Shown here: positions 23,201 through 32,611 of the stretch, piece by piece
Layout of the letters: the number at the start of each line of letters is the position of its first letter
How positions within the stretch are numbered: position 1 is the first letter of the stretch
NCBI RefSeq assembly: GCF_033958435.1
Contig: NC_134158.1
Location: 5,971,837 to 6,035,836, forward strand
DNA: 64,000 nt
Reading direction: 5' to 3'
From: Carettochelys insculpta
Taxonomy: Eukaryota > Chordata > Testudines > Carettochelyidae
Notes under the pieces: model-generated
Seen by the model: only the letters and a program-made list of their open reading frames with translations
Told to the model about the DNA's origin: nothing
Database searches by the model: none
Position numbers and translations under genes: made by a program

Positions 23201-24587
23201 ATGCTGCTTTTATCTTTAAATTGATCACCTTCCTGTAAGTGGCCATGGAGAGAGAGTGATGAGCTCACTGTCACTATTCTTGTGTATCCCACCTCATTTT
23301 GCCCATTCCCCCACCAGGCTACAGATAAGCAGAAACGTGTGTGTGTGTGTTTTTTGAAGCATTTCTGAGAGAAAATACAAATTCTTGGTTTACAACTTCT
23401 CATTGCTGAAAAATAGTTGCTTAAATGATAGCCCCTTTGTGTTTGATATCTGCCTGGGGTTGCCAGAGTTGTGGTCTCTGGTTTGTGGGCGTTCCCTACA
23501 CTTGACAGCATATTTCAGTAACTTATGCAGCAAAATCTCCCATATTGTCATGAAGTGATATTATACATATTTCACCAGAATCATAATATTCAGCAGATTA
23601 TGAATTTTCAAAAGATTGCTCACAAGGCAAACTTCACACACAATGTAACAACCATCTAGAAATGGTGAATAGGGGATATAGGGTGTCACCAAAACCATAG
23701 TGCATGACAGGAGATGTAGTTGGCAGCAGTCCAACCCGTAGAGGAGGCTGGAGGTATGAGGCATCCTGGTAATTCAGCGTTGAACTGATGTAAACAAAAT
23801 TATTGCTCAGCGCAAAATTGGAAAAAAGTCAGTGACAGTGACATTTATCTGTGGGAAAATTCATTTTTGCCGACAATACATTTTTCTCTCAAATTTTTGA
23901 TGGAAAGTCTCCATCCAGCTCCATTTGATACACAAGACTGGACTTGGCATGATGCCCACACAGGGATAACTGCCCTGTAGTTCATGGAGCAGACAAGTGC
24001 TGCTTGAGAGCCTGGATTGTCATTTATCGGTGTAGAATTCTCAGCCTGGTCCACCTGCTCAGTGCCCTGCTGGTAGCTCAGAGAATCAGGGCACACCTGA
24101 AATGGTGCATAATACAGATGTAATATAGTCACTTCCCTTTTTAACAGACTTTCCTGATGTGCTATAAAGGCCGTGCCGATTATTGGATCGGCCTGTGGAG
24201 GGAACCAACTCAACCCTGGAAATGGACCAATGGTACCGAATTCAATAACTGGTGAGTTCCTTTTAGTTTTGTTAGCTCAGTAACTGTGTGTGGTTATAGC
24301 CGTGTGGTTATAGCCCTGGGCTGTGACTTGGGAAATCTGGTTCACTTCATGGCTCTACCCACCTCGTGCTGTGACCTTTGGGCACATTGCTCAGGGCCAG
24401 ATTTTTGCTGTTGGTTTAACCTACTCTAATAACTTTATTACCATTTTTTTTTTCCAGGTTTAAAATCGTGGGACGAGAAAAGTGTGCTTTTCTGAACCGC
24501 AACGATATTGCTAGTTCAGGCTGCTCCAGGGAAGGCCGCTGGCTCTGCAGCAGAGCAGGACAGAAACCAGGAAGCTTAGCAATGTGA
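14032..24587 (+). CDS. CLEC2-like (B-Lec/CLEC2D-type) type II C-type lectin-like receptor, 5 coding exons
   Basis: The exons are 14032-14218, 15527-15646, 16682-16866, 24148-24251 and 24458-24587. Together they give 726 nt, or 241 residues, with intron phases 1-1-0-2 and no internal stop. The ATG has a strong Kozak context (GAACATGG). Residues 1-74 are cytoplasmic, about 75-98 span the membrane, and 120-235 form a C-type lectin-like domain. Its six canonical cysteines lie in ACPDGW, GKCYYF, NNCSAH, EKCAFL, SGCSRE and WLCSRA; hallmarks are DYWIGLWRE and [13 protein letters not shown]. Calcium-binding EPN/QPD and WND motifs are absent, as in NK-type lectins. Possible N-glycosylation sites are NWT, NCS and NGT. 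Known CLEC2 proteins are surface ligands for NKR-P1 receptors, and an NKR-P1-like gene lies downstream. It could be orthologous to CLEC2B, CLEC2D or chicken B-Lec; this cannot be settled here. Confidence 0.87.
14391..14470 (-). mobile_element. Penelope-like element 3' tail fragment (intron 1)
   Basis: Contains GCGTCAGTCTGTGTCCTAAC followed by AAACAAACCAGCAGTTCTGTAG, matching the 3' tail of the copy at 2941. Only this tail is present. Confidence 0.55.
14478..14856. mobile_element. Non-autonomous DNA transposon (MITE-like), intron 1
   Basis: The ends GGGCTGTGTCCGCACT and (complement of the right end) GGCTGGGGCTACACT are imperfect inverted repeats about 380 bp apart. The interior has no open frame of interest. 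It lies directly beside a Penelope tail. Confidence 0.5.
14860..15526. other. CLEC2-like intron 1, remainder
   Basis: No repeat or alternative exon was recognised. Confidence 0.5.
15527..15646 (+). CDS. CLEC2-like exon 2: transmembrane segment
   Basis: Bounded by TTTGTGACAG/GT and CCAGCCAG/GTGAGT; 120 nt, phase 1 in and out. It encodes residues 63-102. A basic anchor (LKSRARRW) precedes about 24 hydrophobic residues ([20 protein letters not shown]), which gives the type II topology. Confidence 0.85.
15647..16681. other. CLEC2-like intron 2
   Basis: About 1 kb of GC-rich unique sequence, with no symmetrical phase 1-1 stalk exon visible. Confidence 0.5.
16682..16866 (+). CDS. CLEC2-like exon 3: stalk and first third of lectin-like domain
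   Basis: Acceptor CTCTCCAG/CAG, donor GAACTG/GTGAGA, ending in phase 0. It encodes residues 103-164: a short cysteine-containing stalk ([13 protein letters not shown]), then [19 protein letters not shown] and [21 protein letters not shown] second AG three bases downstream (16684) would drop one residue. Confidence 0.92.
17479..17868 (-). repeat. 3' LTR of the Gypsy-type element
   Basis: Direct repeat of 21069-21457, sharing GGGTTCGGGGTCCC at one edge and CACTCCATCACA at the other. It is visibly diverged from its partner. Confidence 0.82.
17869..17884 (-). other. Polypurine tract
   Basis: The minus strand reads GAAGGGGGGAGAGA immediately before the LTR, the expected plus-strand primer of reverse transcription. 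Confidence 0.7.
18748..18770 (+). repeat. (CT)n microsatellite
   Basis: Uninterrupted CT repeat of about 22 bases inside the Gypsy-type element. Confidence 0.95.
20590..20910 (-). repeat. Diverged 159-bp tandem duplication in the element leader
   Basis: GGACTGTCTCCAACAGACTC (20672) and GGACTGATTCCAACGGACTC (20831) are 159 bp apart, with flanking similarity across the whole unit. This is a duplication in the leader of the LTR element. Confidence 0.6.
21050..21067 (-). other. tRNA-Leu type primer binding site
   Basis: The minus strand reads TGGTGTCAGGAATGGGAT next to the 5' LTR. tRNA-Leu 3' ends are complementary to TGGTGTCAGGAGTGGGAT. Confidence 0.7.
21069..21457 (-). repeat. 5' LTR of the Gypsy-type element
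   Basis: Begins TGTGGTGGGGTTCGGGGTCC and ends CACTCCATCACA on the + strand. It is the partner of the repeat at 17479-17868. Confidence 0.82.
21931..22334. mobile_element. Foldback MITE with TTCGAA-rich inverted arms (intron 3)
   Basis: The two halves are imperfect complements: GATTACTAATGAGGTGCTGA...GAAATGCATATTCAGCACC on the left is mirrored by GCTGAATATGCATTTCAG...CTCATTAGTAATC on the right. It is related to the copies at 30116 and 63413 (the same AATGAGG/AAGCGCTGAA core). Confidence 0.75.
22335..24147. other. Distal intron 3, AT-rich
   Basis: AT-rich unique sequence with a short local duplication (AATGCATTTTAAAGGAACAA at about 23066 and 23101) and a small GT run near 23336. No gene is seen. 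Confidence 0.5.
24148..24251 (+). CDS. CLEC2-like exon 4: middle of lectin-like domain
   Basis: Acceptor CCCTTTTTAACAG/ACT, donor AATAACTG/GTGAGT, phase 0 in and 2 out. It encodes [17 protein letters not shown] and [17 protein letters not shown], the WIGL core of the fold. The cysteine in LMCYKG sits where CLEC2 relatives usually have arginine. Confidence 0.93.
24272..24402 (+). mobile_element. MIR-like SINE (intron 4)
   Basis: CCTGGGCTGTGACTTGGGAA...CTGTGACCTTTGGGCA resembles the MIR core. Confidence 0.5.
24458..24587 (+). CDS. CLEC2-like exon 5: end of lectin-like domain and stop
   Basis: Acceptor TTTTTTTTTCCAG/G completes the tryptophan codon. The exon encodes [35 protein letters not shown] and a short tail, ending in TGA at 24585-24587. 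No AATAAA was seen in the next few hundred bases, where transposon sequence soon begins. Confidence 0.93.
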
Positions 24588-24989
24588 CTGTGATTTGGAT
24601 GAGCAATGCACTGGATATGCATCCCATCATACCTGGCAACAGCTACTTTGGCTAGGCGCTGTGGAAATGCACAATGGAGCAGAGGGCATCTTGGGAATGT
24701 GGAAAAGCTCCTAACAGCACCTCTTTGCCTCCCAGCCGTAGAGGGGCTTCTGACTGTTTTTTTGCACCATTTGTGAAACTGTCATTTGTTGCTGCGCTCT
24801 CCACATCTGCTGTGAGAAATCAGGGATCTCACACTTTGCTCCTGTGCTCTTCAGGGTTGTGAGGACATAGTCCATTGCAGCAGAGCTAGTGTTGAACTTA
24901 CTGTTGGAGGGAGAGGACTTGGAGGTAGACAACACTGAGTGAGAGGGACAGCAATGACCTGGCACTGCATTTGGCTATTTCAAAGCACG

Positions 24990-25168
24990 CGTACAGGGCA
25001 GACTGTCATTTTTGGGCTCGGGAAACCAGCACGGTGTGGCAGGGTGTTACTGTCATGCATGTGTGGGATGAAGACCAGGGACTAAATAACTTTGGGAAGT
25101 GCAAAACCACCTGCTTGGAGCTGTGTGCTGAGCTGGCCCCTGAATTGCGGCGCGAGGCGAGTGAGTGA
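24990..25168 (+). pseudogene. PIF/Harbinger transposase fragment
   Basis: The + frame encodes FWARETSTVWQGVTVMHVWD and then LNNFGKCKTTCLELCAELAP. This closely resembles the N-terminal part of HARBI1-like transposases of reptile Harbinger elements. The frame ends at a stop in 25166-25168 and no DDE domain follows, so this is a dead fragment. Confidence 0.6.
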
Positions 25169-25263
25169 GAGCTGCTCTCTTGGTAGAGAAGCCGGTGGCA
25201 GCTGCTGGGTTGAGGCTGCGGATTCCTGCTTGCTACTGACTGTTGCGCATCAGGTTGGAGTGG
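25149..25263 (+). repeat. 115-bp direct repeat, copy 1
   Basis: GAGTGAGAGCTGCTCTCTTG through CATCAGGTTGGAGTGGGTG recurs at 26424-26541, flanking the SANT-like fragment. Confidence 0.75.
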
Positions 25264-25412
25264 GTGATAAATTGCACTTGGCTGCACAGGACTGTGCCCC
25301 TGGGAAATGGGGGTGACACAGTGGCTGACTTTGCTCCTCTACCATTCGAACAGGTCACTTCTGCAAGTGATGGGACACAGCTCCCCATGGTAGCACCGCT
25401 CACCTTGCCAAA

Positions 25413-26400
25413 ACAAGTGGGAGTGGGACATCTCCGGAGCGCTTCAGCCTGCTTGGACGTAAGGTGTAGCCGTGCAGGGCTAAGCCAGCTCCCAGAACCA
25501 CCCCTCCCTCCTTTGCTTCTCTGACTCCCCCCACCATCCCTCTGCCCTCCTCAAGGCAGAGCCACTCACCCCCCTCTCTTCCCCTGCTCCACATCCAGTT
25601 GCTGCTGAGTGTCCATGGGCCTCAGGCCTGGACAGCAGTTCTTGGCTGTCTACCACATCAGGCGTCCCTGCTGCGAGTCCCACCTCCTCGTCCAGCTCTG
25701 CCTCTTCATCCGCTGGGTTAAGTCCTCTTTCTGCTGCCTCAGGGCCTTCACTAGCACCCACAGGGCTCTTGCCTGGGGACAGGGGCTCCCCCCACGATTG
25801 TGTCCAGTTCTTCATAAAGCAGCAAGGCTGAGGTGCAGCACTGGAGCGATGGTTTCCCTCCCTCATCTTTGGGTGAGACTTGCCGCTGCTGTGCAGTGTG
25901 TTCCAATCAGCCCCCTTCTTAACCAGGGAGGAAGAAACGTGGCTGAATGTGTCCAAGTTCTACATCGCTGACTCCTCACCCCACACACGGATACGATCCC
26001 AAGCTCTGGGGCGTGCCAAGTGGTTGGAGCCATAGCCAGCTCGGCCTGCCTGAGAACAGGCTGTGAGCACATTCTGCGCTGAGCCAGCCCGCAGGACGTG
26101 GATTTTAAAAGTTCCCAGGTGTGCAAGGGGCAGAGGGCAATTTCTGTTTACCTGGCTGCAGAATGGCCGAGTTCAAAACGCTGCCCTGAGTGATGGCCTG
26201 GGGCATGGTGGGAAACGTCCAGCTGTGCAAGAAAGTGAAAAAAGCTCCAGTGGCCCATACTGCGTGGTGGGGGAGCAGTAAAGGGAAGGGGAAAGAGAAA
26301 AGTCCCTGGTGGGGTGGAAGTTTTTTTATTCGCAGAACTAGGCAGGGGTCTGTGACTCTTGGGGCATTGGAGTATAAATGCTGGCAGGAGGCTATGTCAA
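25413..26400 (-). pseudogene. Myb/SANT-like protein remnant of a Harbinger element, copy 1
   Basis: The minus frame contains SGKSHPKMREGNHRSS, an acidic linker (NPADEEAELDEEVGL) and DSQELLSRPEAHGHS. This resembles the region after the Myb/SANT-like domain in the accessory protein of reptile Harbinger elements (MSANTD-type). The DNA-binding part upstream is broken by frameshifts. Harbinger elements normally encode a transposase and a Myb-like protein, which fits the transposase fragment 250 bp away. Confidence 0.5.
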
Positions 26401-26423
26401 AAAATGGTGTGTTTGTGAATTGT

Positions 26424-26541
26424 GGTGCCAGGAGAGCGAGTGAGAGCTGCTCTCTTGGTAGAGAAGCTGGTTGGCAGCTGCTGGGTCGCGGCTGGTGATT
26501 CCCGCTTGCTACCGACTGTTATGCATCAGGTTGGAGTGGGT
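26424..26541 (+). repeat. 115-bp direct repeat, copy 2
   Basis: Near-copy of 25149-25263 (shared GAGAGCTGCTCTCTTGGTAG), placed after the SANT-like remnant. Confidence 0.75.
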
Positions 26542-26574
26542 GTGGACTCTTACCCCTCTTATTAATATTGTTGA

Positions 26575-27466
26575 TTCATAGAACAAAAGAGCTGGAAGAG
26601 ACCTAAAAAAGCCATCGAGTCCAGCCACCTACCCAAGGCAGGACCAAACCCATCAGGTCAGCCCTGCCGGGGCTCTGTCAAGGTGAGACTTAAACACCTG
26701 CTGGGATGGAGACTCCACCACTTCCCTGGGTTGACCATTCCAGTGCTTCACCGCCCTCCTCGTGAAAAAGTTTTTCCTAATGTTCAACTGGACCTTCCCA
26801 ACCTCAACTTGAGACCATTGTTCCGTGTTCTGCCATCCGTGACCACTGTGAACAGCCTCTCTGCAGCCTCTCTGCAGCCTCCCTTCAGTAAGTTGAAGGC
26901 TGTTATCAAGTCCCCCTCAGTCTTCGCTTCTGCAGACTAAACAGTCCCGATTCCCTCAACCTCTCTTCATACGTCATACGCTCCAGCCCCCTAATTATTT
27001 TGGTCGCCCTCTGCTGGACCCTCTCCAGTGTATCCGCATCCTTCCTATAACTGGGGCCCAGAACTGGACACAGAACTCCAGATGCCGCCTCACCAAAGCC
27101 GAATAAAGAGGAACAATCACTTCTCTGGATCTCCTGGCAACGCTCCTCTTGATGCAACCTAATATGCCATTAGCCTTCTTGGCTACACCGGCACATTGTT
27201 GACTCATGTCCAGCTTCTCGTCCACTACAACTCCCAGATCCTTTTCTGCAAAACTACTACCGAGCCAGTTGGACCCCAGCCCGTAACAATGTTTGTCCTT
27301 ATTGAACCTCATCAGATTTCTTGCAGCCCAGTCTTCCAATTTATCTAAGTCAGTCTGGTCCCTGTCCCTGCCCTCCAGCGTATCTACCTCTCCCCCTAGC
27401 GTAGTGTCATCCACACACTTGCTGAGGGTGCAATCCAATCCCCTCATCCAGGTCATTGATAAATGT
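26575..27466 (-). mobile_element. CR1 LINE, 5'-truncated
   Basis: The 3' tail at about 26575 (complement of TTCATAGAACAAAAGAGCTG) is followed by minus-strand reverse transcriptase C-terminal sequence ([20 protein letters not shown], then [14 protein letters not shown]). Frameshifts are present. Confidence 0.92.
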
Positions 27467-28559
27467 TGTTGTTTGTTTTAATATTTATTAATTAGTGATG
27501 TTTATTTTAATAATTAGTAATTATTGTGATTAAAAGGCCTTAAGGTGTAAATAGTACTTATTTTTTATAAAGTTTATTAATAGAAGAACAGGAGAAGAAC
27601 AATTAAAGATACACTGGTGTTTACGACACAAGCAGGGAGAATGTGTAACCAGGGATGACCTGGAACACAGAACACTGATTTTTTTTTTTCCTTTTTGATT
27701 ATGCTGTTGCTGACCTCACAGCTAAAGATGTGGAGTTTCCAGGGCCAAGTGGGGGCTGACGAGACCTATCTCTTGGTGATTGTTGCCAGCATTTACAGTG
27801 GGGACCCTCTACCAGAGGTTCCCCTAATTCCTGTGTTCCTGAGGGCAATTTTGGTTTCAGGTTACATTTATTGAGGCCATTTTACTGCTCCTGGGAGCTG
27901 TTACTAATGACTGGGGCCTGATCCCCTAGCCGGGTGAGGTCTCACCTAAGCCAAGTCCTCCTGGAGCATGGAGGTATTTAAACGATCTGGTGTACAGATG
28001 TTGCGGGCGGCCCCCGTATCTTTTTTGGGCTGGCAATGGCAGCGCTCAGCTGTCCTATTGAGTGTCCCCAAATGGCAACCTTAAGGTCCCTTGTCCTCCA
28101 GCTCGCAATGAGTGACTGACTGATAAGGTTTTTTATACTTATATTCTGGGGTTTTCCCTTAAATAATATTGGTTGCTTCCCATGCTATTTTTGGCTTATT
28201 TTACTTTATTGCCTTATGTTGCTCAACTGACTTTATTTTTTGCTTTGTGTCTTATCTTTGCTGTGAGGATAGCTTTTAATTGGTGGCTGAAAGGCTGGTA
28301 TGATCACCTGCTCAGGCACCCTTATCCCCATTGGCTAGCCTCTGCTTATTGTATCAAAGAATGAGAGCAAATTTTAGATTTTATAACATCAGCAAGTATA
28401 AAAACACAGCTTAACTGGCAAAGTTTTAACAGAATATGGCTTCCGTAGCTTGCAGTTGGATATGGGGTTTAGCATGTTTCCTGTGTGGCTCTAGCCTTTG
28501 CTTGCTGTTCAGGTTTCTGAAACCCGGGGTCTGGCTTTGAGTTCTGGAGCCTGACAGCC
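27467..28559. other. AT-rich unassigned sequence
   Basis: No gene or recognised repeat. Locally AT-rich (27480-27560 and 28130-28260). Confidence 0.4.
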
Positions 28560-29345
28560 ACAACAAGTGGGAGTGGGACATCTCCAGGGCACTTCAGGCC
28601 TGCTTGGATGTAAGGAGTAGCCATGCAGGGCTAAGCCAGCTCCCAGAAACAACCCCCCATTTGCTTCTGTGATTTCCTCCCCTCTGTACTCTTCAAGACA
28701 GAGCCACTCACCCCCCTCTCTTCCCCTGCTCCACGTCCAGTTGCTGCTGAGTGCCCGTGGGCCTCAGGACTTGAGAGCAGTTCCTGGCTGTCTGCCACAC
28801 TCAGCGACCCTTCTGTGAGTCCCATCTCCTCGCCCAGCTCTGCCTCTTCACCTGCAGTTTAACCCACCAGAAGACGTCCTCTTTCTGCTGCCTCAGGGCC
28901 TTCGCTAGCACCCACAGGGCTCTTGCCTGGGGACCGGGGGTCCCCACCCTCCCACCCTTGAGTCCAGTTCTATAAAGCAGCAAGGCTTGGGCGCAGCACC
29001 AGAGCAGCGGTTTGCCTCCCTCACCTTTGGATGCGACTGTCTCTGCTCCTTCTCCAAAGTTCCCAGGCGTGCAAGGGGCAGAGGGCGCTTTCTGTTTACC
29101 TGGCTGCAGAATGGCAGAGCTCAAAACGCTGCCCTGAGTGATGACCTGGGGCATGGTGGGAGACGTCGAGCTGGGAAAGAAAGTGAAAAAAGCTCCAGTG
29201 ACCCACACTGCGTGTTGGGGGGGAGCAGTAAAGGGAAGGGGAAAGAGAAATCCCTGGTGGGGCTGGAAGTTTATTTCCAGAACCAGGCAGGGGTCTGTGA
29301 CTCTTGTGCCATTGGCATGTAAATGCTGGAGGAGCCTGTGGCAAA
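28560..29345 (-). pseudogene. Myb/SANT-like Harbinger remnant, copy 2
   Basis: Direct-orientation paralogue of 25413-26400, sharing AACAAGTGGGAGTGGGACAT at one end and GGCAGGGGTCTGTGACTCTT at the other. The minus frame again shows DSQELLSSPEAHGHSAATG. It lacks the 25149-type repeat and the transposase fragment. Confidence 0.5.
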
Positions 29346-30110
29346 AACCTGTGTTTTTTTCTGGATTGAAGTGGCCAAAGTACAGATGCTGTGAACCTCA
29401 GGTTCTTCATTTATTGGAACCTGCAGCCATGTTCCACGGGCGTTAAAGGGATAAATAAATTGTTTTCAAAGTTAAAAGAGCTGGGCCCTTCCTGATGGGA
29501 TGAGGGGGGAGCTGGGGCCTGCCCAGTCTGAGAGCAGCCCCAGGGTTTGGGTTTAATAACACTTGGAGTCTGTCCCTTCAGTCAGCCAGGGGGGCTGCTG
29601 CTATTTTACCCCAGCATCTTCATCAATATTCCTTTTGCTGCCTGCATGCATCTACCTTCTGGCCTGGGGAAACCCCTTGTTATCCTACAACCAGCAGCAC
29701 CGTGATGGTCTGGCTGTGGTCCCTGGAGGGCGATGCACATAACGTGCTATCCGAGCAAGCTGCAAAGAACGGAGCAGACGGTCTCCCAAACTGGTGGTTT
29801 ATTTTATAATTATAGATTTCACCAAGCCAGTCACCAACCAGCGTCCATTACTCCTTCTGTGTGCAGGAGCCTTTCTGTGAGGTCTATAGCACGGGTCTAT
29901 TGTCATAATATGAAACACAATATACCCTAATAGCCTGTTGGTCCAAGGAAATATCATGGTGTGGTATCATAGGGGGCTCTGTGACCAACTCGCTATATCA
30001 CCAATCTAGGCAGCAGTGTATAGGTCACAATAATGGATCCATTAACTGCCGGAAGATGGTGGCTGTCCACACAGGCCAGCAGGTGTGGGGCAGAGAAAGC
30101 TGGTTTCTCT
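29346..30110. other. Unassigned sequence with AATAAA signal
   Basis: AATAAA occurs at 29454-29459 and is the first such hexamer outside obvious transposons after the CLEC2-like stop codon. Whether it serves that gene is unknown. Confidence 0.25.
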
Positions 30111-30115
30111 CTAGA

Positions 30116-30505
30116 GCCGTGTCTACATGTGCCCCAAACTTCGAAATGGCCACGCAAATGGCCATTTCGAAGTTTACTAATGAAGCGCTGAAATGCATAT
30201 TCAGCACTTCATTAGCATGCGGGCGGCCACGGCACTTCGAAATTGACGCGCCGTGCGTCTCGTCCAGACGGGGCTCCTTTTCGAAAGGACCCCGCCTGCT
30301 TCGAAGTCCCCTTATTCCCATGCGCTCAGTAGGTGGGGTCCTTTTGAAAAGGAGCCCCGTCTGGACGAGCCGCGTCAATTTCAAAGTGCCGCGGCCGCCC
30401 GCATGCTAATGAAGCGCTGAATATGCATTTCAGCGCTTCATTAGTAAACTTCGAAATGGCCATTTGCGTGGCCATTTCGAAGTTTGGGGCACATGTAGAT
30501 GTAGC
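30116..30505. mobile_element. Foldback MITE, 390 bp, with CTAGA target duplication
   Basis: Near-perfect inverted arms: TCTACATGTGCCCCAAACTT...TTCGAAATGGCCACGCAAATGG on the left is mirrored at the right end. The element is bracketed by CTAGA at 30111-30115 and 30506-30510, a plausible 5-bp target-site duplication. It has no coding capacity. Confidence 0.85.
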
Positions 30506-30510
30506 CTAGA

Positions 30511-31504
30511 TGTCCTCTTTGGGGGAATCTGCCACTACCCCTTTGTCCGGTCTAGAGTAGGTAACGTAACTGGCTTTCCCCAGCCGGGACGAGAGCACAG
30601 CAGGAGCGCCGGGTTAGCTGAGTCAGTTGTGTATGTTCGTCCTGGCTGAGCTCTGGTGGGACTCCTGAGTGACTCCCCGCTGGGGGAAAAGGGGGAGGGG
30701 CTGTCAGGAAGCCCTCGTGGGCTTTCCCAGCCCTTGGGAGGTCCATGGGAAATTCTGTCTTCTTGTTGCTGTGACACACAAATAACAGGCCCCCACCTCC
30801 GGTGGGACCTGCCCTCAGCCTTTGACTTGGACGATGGAAACAACAGAAGAACCTGGTCTCCAGGTCAGATATCTGTAGTGGGGTCCCTGATTATACAGCC
30901 GTTTTTGAGCTTGCTGGCCTTGCAGCAGGTGCTCTCTGGCAAAGCCCCTGAGTATCTCGAGCTGTCCCTGGAGCTGTAAGAGATTATCGGATGCTGAGCC
31001 TGGGACTCAGGTCTCCTGCTCCGCTGGAGGCTCCTGGTGGAGGTCTGGGATACCCCTGAGATCACCCCCAAAGGAGCTGGAAAGGGGAAAACCTTGCAGG
31101 GGCCTCTGGTGTTACATGTGATGCAAAGAGCAGCCTGGGAATCACCTGTCCCGGTGCTGCAGGCTGGTGTCTGTGAACAGCATTACCTGCACAGCTCAGC
31201 TAAACCATTCCACGGGGTCCCCCTCGCTGAGGGTAATAAATGGATGTCGTGTGAGAGGGGCTTTCCAGCACGTAACCCTTCTGGCCCATGGAATTGGCTG
31301 CAACAAGGGCTGCATTTAATAGCTGGGGGGCGGGGGGGTTCTCCAACATACAACACGAAACCAGCTCAAGCTCTGTTCTTGTGACCTGGGAAATTCACCC
31401 CTCCCCCCGGGTGCCTGTGGGCGCCAATGCTTCCCCACTCACAAGCATGGCCCTCTGAGGGCAGAAAAGGAACTTGCAACCAAAGGTCCCTTTGACAGGC
31501 CTGT
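30511..31504. other. Unassigned sequence
   Basis: No repeat family or exon chain was recognised. Confidence 0.35.
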
Positions 31505-31625
31505 CCCTTCTCTGATGCAGCAGGTCTTTGCCCACGAGCACTTGTGCCCCATAATATCTATTAGTCTATAATGTGCCCCAGGACTGCTCGTTGTTTGTGC
31601 AGATACAGACTAACAGGGCCGGCCC
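31505..31625 (+). mobile_element. Penelope-like element 3' tail fragment
   Basis: The complement of the tail seen at 42300: TGATGCAGCAGGTCTTTGCC ... GCAGATACAGACTAACAGGG. The orientation is opposite to the other copies. Confidence 0.6.
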
Positions 31626-32610
31626 TCTGGTACTTGGCCCTTCTCTGCATCCCTCTCACAGCTAGTGCCAAGCCAGAGCATCTGCTGCCCTCGGTTCATG
31701 CACGGCGAACGCCTCTTATCACCCCATTCCTAACAATAAGGAGACCAGGAGCCAAAATGAGCCACAAGTGACAATTTGAGGCAAGCAATCCCATCATGCT
31801 TGACACCCAGGCGGGGTGGGCGAGCCCATGCCCGTAAGATGAGCTCGTGAAGTTCTGTTCCACAGCCCACCAGTAGATGTCCGTAGAGCTCATCCAGAAC
31901 CCGCTGACGAGTCAGTTACACCTCTCCTTCGTTAATGCAGATGAGAACTTGGATCCTCTAAAGCTCTTGTGTCGCCTGATCTAAAGGTTATGAATAAACA
32001 TTCCCAGCGATCACTGTGAGGGTTGGTGGGTTCCTGTCCCAGAATCCTAACCCTAGTCAGGCCCAGTTAGACTATTATTAGAAGTATCCCTTGCAATGCA
32101 ACCTGCCATGTTAGCCATTGTCCTCTGCAGCACCGTCACTGTCCCCATCTTCACCGGTCGCCCCAGTCTGGCCCCTTCCCAGGTCTATGGCCGTGCCCCG
32201 GCTGCCTGGGGATGCGACGTTATCAAGTGTTGTGGTGCCAAGACCATACCTAATGCACGTTGCAGGGGGTCTCTCTCCTCTTCTTTATTTGCATCCTGCC
32301 TGACTAATGCTAAAGTGTCCTTGTTCTACTGGTTATTTATGAATTCACCCCTTTCCCTCTGTATGTCCATTGGCTGCCATGACACCTTGGCGGCTGCATG
32401 TTCCACACAACCCCGTCCAAGTGCCGGCGTCGGTTCCTGTTCTGTGCTCGGCTGGTGCCATTATGGCCAATGCTCCTGGTTACATTGTCAGATGGGGAAA
32501 TACGTCGGCCCCGTGGGGACTGAAGCAACTTCTCAACTGAGGAACAAGATTTTCAATAATTCACAACTTGTCTGACTGTGGTGTCTGGGTGGAAGTCTGC
32601 TCCTGCACCC
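31626..32610. other. Unassigned sequence
   Basis: Nothing recognisable apart from short open frames. Confidence 0.35.
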
Positions 32611-32611
32611 C

